The notes beneath the pieces were generated by a model. That model was not told the DNA's origin, did not search any database, and was given only the letters and a program-made list of their open reading frames with translations. A DNA stretch of 64,000 bases, taken from contig NC_077222.1 of assembly GCF_024763615.1 (NCBI RefSeq), positions 23,126,001 through 23,190,000 of the forward strand, given 5' to 3'. Of this stretch, positions 58,401 through 64,000 are shown in pieces. How positions within the stretch are numbered: the stretch's first letter is position 1; each line of letters opens with the position of its first letter. The position numbers and the translations under genes are program-made. Source of the DNA: Phlebotomus papatasi. Its lineage: Eukaryota; Arthropoda; Insecta; Diptera; Psychodidae.

Positions 58401-61290
58401 TATTAAACACTTTACAGTGTCGACTTATTTTAATGTTCTACATAAATAATTTAATTAATTTATGTCGCTATAGATACGATTAAGTTGCATTTAGTTCAGA
58501 CCCACACAAAGGTGTTAATCAAAGTAAAATCTGCATAGTGGGAATCGAAAAATGTCAGGTGATTTTTTTGAGGTGAAAAATGATCCTACTTGGGAAATAC
58601 TGTCCATCAATCAAGCTTTAAATTGTATCTGTCAACAATTTCTCGTTATTTTGACGATTTTATGGCATATTGTTGTGAAGTAAAAATTTTCACGAAAAAG
58701 AAATAAATCTTAATTTTCAATTGAGGTATTTCTAGATTTTACTGGAAGAAAAAAAACATCTTTATAATTCCTTTGGAAATGCCAATGAAGGTAAAGCAGA
58801 AAGTATATAGTATATTCGGTTCTTAAGATTAATTTCTATGAGAATTTCGGGAGCTGGTGGCCATCGTAAAATAAGTAATTAACTATGAGACGATTAAATG
58901 GCAAGTGTATAAGAGAGTGAGTACAAACATTGGCGGAATAGGAATAAAATGTTAAGCGGAATTTATTAGTTTTCCTCCTCCTTCTTTCACTCTAACTTAT
59001 TCCCCTTTTCCCATCTCAAAACTGTTTCCCAACAATCACCACACTTTAAGTAAGATCCCCTTCGAATCCCACAGGGAATGTTACATATATGTACTGTATT
59101 TATATTTTTTCCATGTTCTTCTCCTTTCTCTATTTTATCGCAATTCACAAGTATAATTTAGATAATAATATTGCCATTAAACGACAGTTGTTAAATTCAA
59201 GAAATAATCAATTTGCATGAGAAATACACAAATTCTTTCCATCTTCGTTTTCATCATTCTCCTCATTCTTGGGTGTCTCACCAACATTGGACATGGACGA
59301 ATAAAGTAGCAATAAAAACCATTATATTATATTGGAAATTTGTTGGCTCTCACACAAGAAAATTGTATATCTCTTCTCTTCCTTTTGCTCTCCTTTTCCT
59401 CGTCAATTTCAAATTTACGCAATAATTTAAATAAAAGAGAACTATAATATTATTGCTCGTCTTGTTGTTAAAAATTAATTAACGATGACCAAAGTGCTTG
59501 TGACTTTACAAAATGCAAATAACATTCGACATAATATACCATCCATTTTTTTTCTGTATTTTAGCTCCCATCTCAACCAGTGGCAAAAGCTTCCAATTCC
59601 AAGAAATTTGTTATATATTCGCAATATATATATCCATACCGTAATAAGAGATGGACTTAAGAGATGTGAGATGGGTTGAGAAAAAGGTGCTTCAGGCACT
59701 TTTCCCTGACTCTTTTAAAAATCGATGTACAAATTTAAATGTGTAAAAATTTATTAAGATAATTGCTGTATATGGTTGTCGTTGAGCATCTGACTTTTGT
59801 CCATTGCGTAATTTTGAGAAGACGTGAACAACATTTGAAGTTATAATTATTTCAACATTATTATTAAATAATATGCTATATATATACACACATTTCTCTA
59901 TATGGGAAAGAGAAGAAAATATTGGTTGAAAAAGGTGAGAAAAATGTTTCACACAGGGATTTACAAAAATATTTCACACATCAAATGACAAAAGATTACA
60001 TTTTAGGTTAGAATGAAATAAATTTATAATAAGCTTAAAAAAATAACCTGAAATATATTTCAAAATTGTATTTCTTCTGTTCCTAAAATGGTCAAATATT
60101 TGAAGATAATTGCATGAGCCACTTGAAATTTGTTACATTCGATGTTTAAATTGCTTTTTGCAAGTTATGTTCAACATAACCTAACATTTCTGTCTAACCG
60201 GCAATTATATCCATTATTTCACTAAAATTCTAACAAATAGTAAAAAAAATTATCGTGAAAAATTACTACGTAAGAATTTAAAAAAGACAAGCTCAGTGTT
60301 TTTAACAAGTCGGAATTAAATAAGATTAAATTCTTTAAACCAGAAAAAACTTTTTCAACGTAATGAGAAAGTATCAAAGAAGATACACATAAATCGTCTA
60401 ACGAAATGATCTCTGCCCCAAGTAGGATAACAATTCAATAATATAATTCTATTCATTTTACTATGCATGATAATTCATTTAGAACAGGGATCATACATTT
60501 TTGCGCAATAATATTTTCATTCTTAGCGGCACTAAGAGCTTAAATTTATATGATCGATCATGTTTAATATGAGCTATTTAAGTAAAACGTCCACCACCGC
60601 CTTAGCAAAGCAAGTAACCTCACAACGAATGTACAATCTGTTAATTAAGCTAGAGCGTGAACGACATAAATCGACAGCTCAGAATATAAAACGAATAAGT
60701 CGTGAATGACCAACTTTACAGGATAGTGATTTTTTACATGCTCAGTATAGAATTTTTAAGATTTGAAAACCCTATAACTTTGGAAATAATTAAATTTCTT
60801 ATATAATATTCACAAGGAAGGTAGACAAGGAGTACCCGAAAAGCAAAATAAAAACAGGATTTTGCAAAAAAAAAATTGACTTAGGGTTGATGGAACACAT
60901 CTTCGGCAGAGAACATCTATTGACGCTTTTGACAAAATGATGAAATTTATTTAACGTATCTAGTAAAATATAAGTAATATGATGTTTTTTTCTGTAATCT
61001 ACCTTTTCTTATAAAAAGACATGTTCAAATTTAATATCCTAAATCGGTACTGAAAGCGCCAATAACTATGGCATGATAAATTTTTAAAGTGTTAATAGGT
61101 GCTCCTTTGACCCTATTCGACTTATACTCTAACAAGTCAAAATGTTCCTCAACTATATTTTTTTTAGATATCAGACTTTAATGAGGTTAGCGACAGATAT
61201 ATCCAAAGTTGCATTTATTTATTAAGTTGATCATCTGTCAACAATAGTCAATGACAAAACCGGAAGATATCGCAACTAACATTTTTTCTC
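58401..61290. other. AT-rich non-coding DNA, no gene recognised
   Basis: Open frames at 59213-59952 show no domain. 60550-60720 is somewhat less AT-rich but unidentified. Confidence 0.45.
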
Positions 61291-61293
61291 CAA

Positions 61294-61531
61294 TTGGGTA
61301 AAGTGGTACAAGTTGGACAATGCGGTACAATTTGGACAGGGCTTTTTGTCTTGATAAATTTAGTACTTCATTTTCATTTGTATATTTTTAATGCTTTAGT
61401 TTTATAATTTGGTTCCTTGTGCTTAAACACAAATTTTGTACTGTATTTATCAAGAAAAAAGCCATGTTCAACTTGTACCGGCGAATTGTCCAACTTGTAA
61501 CACTAATCCCAAATTATATCATTTTACCCTA
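61294..61531. mobile_element. MITE with GGTACAAGTTGGAC subterminal repeats, copy 2
   Basis: The left end TTGGGTAAAGTGGTACAAGT has GGTACAAGTTGGAC and GGTACAATTTGGAC 19 bp apart. The right end closes ..ATTTTACCCTA. Homologous to 26366-26582 in inverted orientation. Confidence 0.75.
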
Positions 61532-61711
61532 ACTGAAATTTTGAGTTTTGTTCTAACACAAAACAGTATTTACTGGAAGGGGTACTTTTGCACTTTAATT
61601 TTAATTTAAAAAAATCAAATAAAGCACGGCATTTGGTTAATTAGGCCTATAGCGAACATCCACCATCGAGAACCACATGAGAAAATCAGTGTAAACACTT
61701 AAAAAATTACG

Positions 61712-62010
61712 ATTTGAAGGAGAAGACAAAAAGACCAAAAACAATTGAAGGCGCCGATTTGCAAGCTCTCGATCTGTTACTGGAGGAAGATAATGAGATT
61801 AGCTTGCGTAGTACAAGGGGTACAATTGATGAAAAAGGGTTATAGCTCGAGTATTTGAAACCCAAAATATCGTAGCTTTCCCCTATCAAAGCATAAAAAT
61901 GGAAAGCAAGACCAAATTTTTTTGGACGAAGGCAATTCTGAGCATATGGTGAAACCGATAAGGAATCATGGAATACGAGTTGCTTAAACCAAGAAATAAT
62001 ATCAATAGAC
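61712..62010 (+). pseudogene. Weak coding-like tract, possible transposase relic
   Basis: A plus-strand frame includes KEKTKRPKTIEGADLQALD, then LLLEEDNEISLRSTRGTIDE before a stop. This loosely resembles the helix-turn-helix region of Tc1/mariner transposases (..LxxLLEEDPxISLREL..). Later frames are broken. The minus-strand open frame over the same bases looks less protein-like. Confidence 0.25.
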
Positions 62011-62211
62011 ATTACTACCGATCAATTTCGATCATGCATTGGTCAAAAACTGACAAAATTGGGATATAAGACACAAGCGACTGGAATAGTTTTGGTATAA
62101 GCACCTTTCATTTTATCGTTGAGGTATCCATGTCTTGTTAGAAAGTTGACAAAACTGTGTAACTAGCAAGGACCGATACTTAAGAAAAACTAATTTTTGT
62201 AGTTATAGAAG

Positions 62212-62423
62212 TAGATGGGGCAGTTTCAGGCATGAATGACCCAACGAAAATATTATTTTTATAGATAATAAATTAACATCCGGAAACTGTACTGCGATTT
62301 TTTTTTAAATAGCCAATAAGTAAGAGAAACTATTGGAACTTAGATAGTTCGAACATAGTTAATTAACATTCGACAAATAAGTCCAGGAAAACTCAACTGC
62401 TTGAAACTGCCCCACCGTTTCTA
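62212..62423. mobile_element. TAGGGG-type MITE variant, GGGGCAGTTTCA ends
   Basis: TAGATGGGGCAGTTTCAGGC and ..TTGAAACTGCCCCACCGTTTCTA are inverted repeats with a small indel. 212 bp, non-coding. Confidence 0.65.
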
Positions 62424-63062
62424 CAGTAATAAATATAACACTTTCTTTACAAAGAATTTTGGTAACAATTTAACGATTTTTAATTTTTTCTTGATCTTCT
62501 GAAGCGTCTCTGATTATTTCATTGTTCACACAATCCATCAACAAGATTTGCATCGGTTTTACACAATTAATTGTTCAGCTTCATGAAAACTCGAAGTGAG
62601 ATATTTTTAATAAATCCTCTGTTTTTTCTTTAATTCTATTGTCGAACTTTTTAAAACAGAATTAATTCCAACTCATTGACATCATTTCCTCAGTTTCCTA
62701 TGTATATCTATGAAATGTAATATTATTACTGTTAAAAAAAAACTGATTACTAACTGTCGATAGAGTGTTATTCACATGTAATTAAATATTTAATACCATA
62801 AAAAATTTTATTCCCATAGCGTTCTCTAATTAACAAGAGCTTTGAATGTTTTAAATGTTTTCGAGCACTATAGCTAATTAGAAAATGCAATGAGAGTAAA
62901 ATATTTGATAAGATCAAATATTTGATTATGACACTCAATGGGTTAAGTATTGTAGGAGAACTCGCTTTATCACGCAAGTGCATTGGGTTCGACTTTTGAA
63001 TTTTGTTTGGTCATTACAAAGTTTCTGGGAAATATATCAGAGAATAAGTGAAATTATCGTAA
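62424..63062. other. AT-rich non-coding DNA, no gene recognised
   Basis: Nothing was identified. The minus-strand open frame at 62768-62983 has no motif. Confidence 0.45.
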
Positions 63063-63468
63063 CGGCGTTATCACACTTGCACATTAAAATTTTAATGTGA
63101 TTCACATTAATTGTCGCTTGTGAACGTCCAAATATGTTATTTGTGTCTTTGAGTCACTTAATATTTGGGGTTTTTCTATTTATTGATAAAGAAGTGGACT
63201 TGGCCTGCAAAAATAAGTTTAAATTTACCTAAAGCATAAATATTTTTCACATTAAAAAATTAAAGAGAAAATCGCATTAATTTTTCACATTAATGCTATA
63301 AATTAATTTATATCAAATTTTGCGGGCCAAGTCTACCTTTTTATCAACAAATAGATCAAATTTTGAATATAAAATGATTCAAACACACAAATTACATATT
63401 TAGACTCTCACCAGCGACAATTAATGTGAATCATATTAAAATTTTAATGTGCAAGTGTGATAACACAG
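63063..63468. mobile_element. Palindromic MITE, GTTATCACACTTG family, copy 3 (406 bp)
   Basis: CGGCGTTATCACACTTGCAC to ..GTGCAAGTGTGATAACACAG. Aligned by eye to copy 2 it differs by the 23-bp duplication and about seven substitutions, all transitions. It has the same length as copy 1. Confidence 0.85.
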
Positions 63469-63580
63469 ATAAACAGTGTGAGTTTTTAAAAGATATTCGG
63501 ATTTCCAGAACGAGACCTATATGAATTCCTGGATACTATAGGACCCCTGGACTACTGAAGAAATGGTCAATATATGCGCC

Positions 63581-63768
63581 TAGAAGAAGGCTTTCAGGTT
63601 CGCACACATACTGGCTTCGCACACTTCATATTTTTCTCATATTCCTTTGATTAATCTTATTAGGTAAAAATTAGGTCAAATGCATTAAAGAAAATGGGAA
63701 AAATAGGAAAAATACCAAGAGTTTGAAGACAAAGTGTGTGCGAAGCCACAGAGCCTTCCCCTGCCCTA
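63581..63768. mobile_element. TAGGGG-type MITE, TTCGCACAC subfamily, copy 2
   Basis: TAGAAGAAGGCTTTCAGG and ..CAGAGCCTTCCCCTGCCCTA. TTCGCACAC occurs twice at the left, 17 bp apart (GGTTCGCACACATACTGGCT plus TCGCACAC). It matches 48061-48263. Confidence 0.7.
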
Positions 63769-64000
63769 TTTATTTTTAAATTAAAACCTATTGAAACTTT
63801 TGTAAGTTTCCATTTTATTTTGCTTAAAAAATAATAACAAAAACACTTGGGGAAAGATTCTATTTTTTATTGGAGAACCCTGTTATTTTCCATCTTATCG
63901 TCAATTGCTGGTATAATTTCCTCAACTATGTTTCTATGTTTCTAAGCAATTGTAATAAAATTATTTTAATTATTTAATTTGTAATCATTATATACAATTA

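Larger units (their letters stand above)
27608..64000 (-). other. Upstream intron or 5' region of the retn-like gene
   Basis: No convincing minus-strand 5' exon is visible above 27608. The acceptor of exon A shows that at least one more exon lies upstream, either as an unrecognised small exon or UTR here, or beyond position 64000. Repeats listed separately fill much of it. Confidence 0.45.

Noticed and set aside
62900..62960. CTCAATGGGTTAA as a TTAA-type element end
   Set aside because: No partner TTAACCCATTG was found nearby.

Overview
The window reads as intronic DNA of an insect, most likely a nematoceran fly; a sand fly is only a guess. It is very AT-rich, has dense stop codons in all frames, and carries many small inverted-repeat elements and satellites. 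No bacterial-style genes, operons, rRNA genes or CRISPR arrays were seen. No tRNA gene was noticed, but tRNAs were not searched base by base.

One gene can be supported: three consecutive internal exons on the minus strand (27607..27450, 27332..27161 and 24143..23832). They join in frame into 214 residues ending in a peptide typical of the start of the ARID domain of the Dead ringer/Retained (ARID3) transcription factors. The first ATG exon and the rest of ARID are not visible. If no small exon was missed, the last exon is followed by an intron of more than 23.8 kb running off position 1, and the first is preceded by more than 36 kb of intron or upstream DNA. The ARID-splitting intron appears to start with a GC donor (CAG|GCAAGT).

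The rest is repeat-dense non-coding DNA. (1) Many short elements have TIRs starting TAGGGG or a close variant, and several carry paired direct repeats 15-19 bp apart just inside one end. One of them (32468-33539) retains fragments resembling a pogo-like transposase. (2) A Foldback-like family occurs at 16009-17808, 30031-30378 and 44526-44794. The last has a 9-bp target duplication, and the first has one arm expanded into an exact 146-bp-period array. (3) A fully palindromic ~406-bp MITE is present in three copies, one inserted in a 311-bp tandem repeat with a TAA duplication. (4) A ~250-bp MITE is present about ten times. (5) There are TTAA-flanked and TA/CAGT-type MITEs. (6) Tandem arrays lie at 12.1-13.5, 24.8-25.7, 53.3-54.3 and 57.1-58.4 kb. 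(7) A 1.8-kb element at 49.7-51.5 kb has perfect 16-bp TIRs and a pure G/C island.

Region by region: 1-10 kb is intron with many ATAACCTC words; 11.5-14.4 kb is nested repeats; 16-17.8 kb is the expanded Foldback element; 19-22.4 kb is old repeats and a 414-bp palindrome; 23.8-27.6 kb holds the exons, with a minisatellite in the 3-kb intron between two of them; 28.4-34.9 kb is MITE-rich; 35-39 kb is plain intron or upstream DNA; 39-58.4 kb is again repeat-dense; 58.4-64 kb is mostly plain with a few MITEs. All coordinates and matches were read by eye. Family names rest on remembered hallmarks, not on searches.
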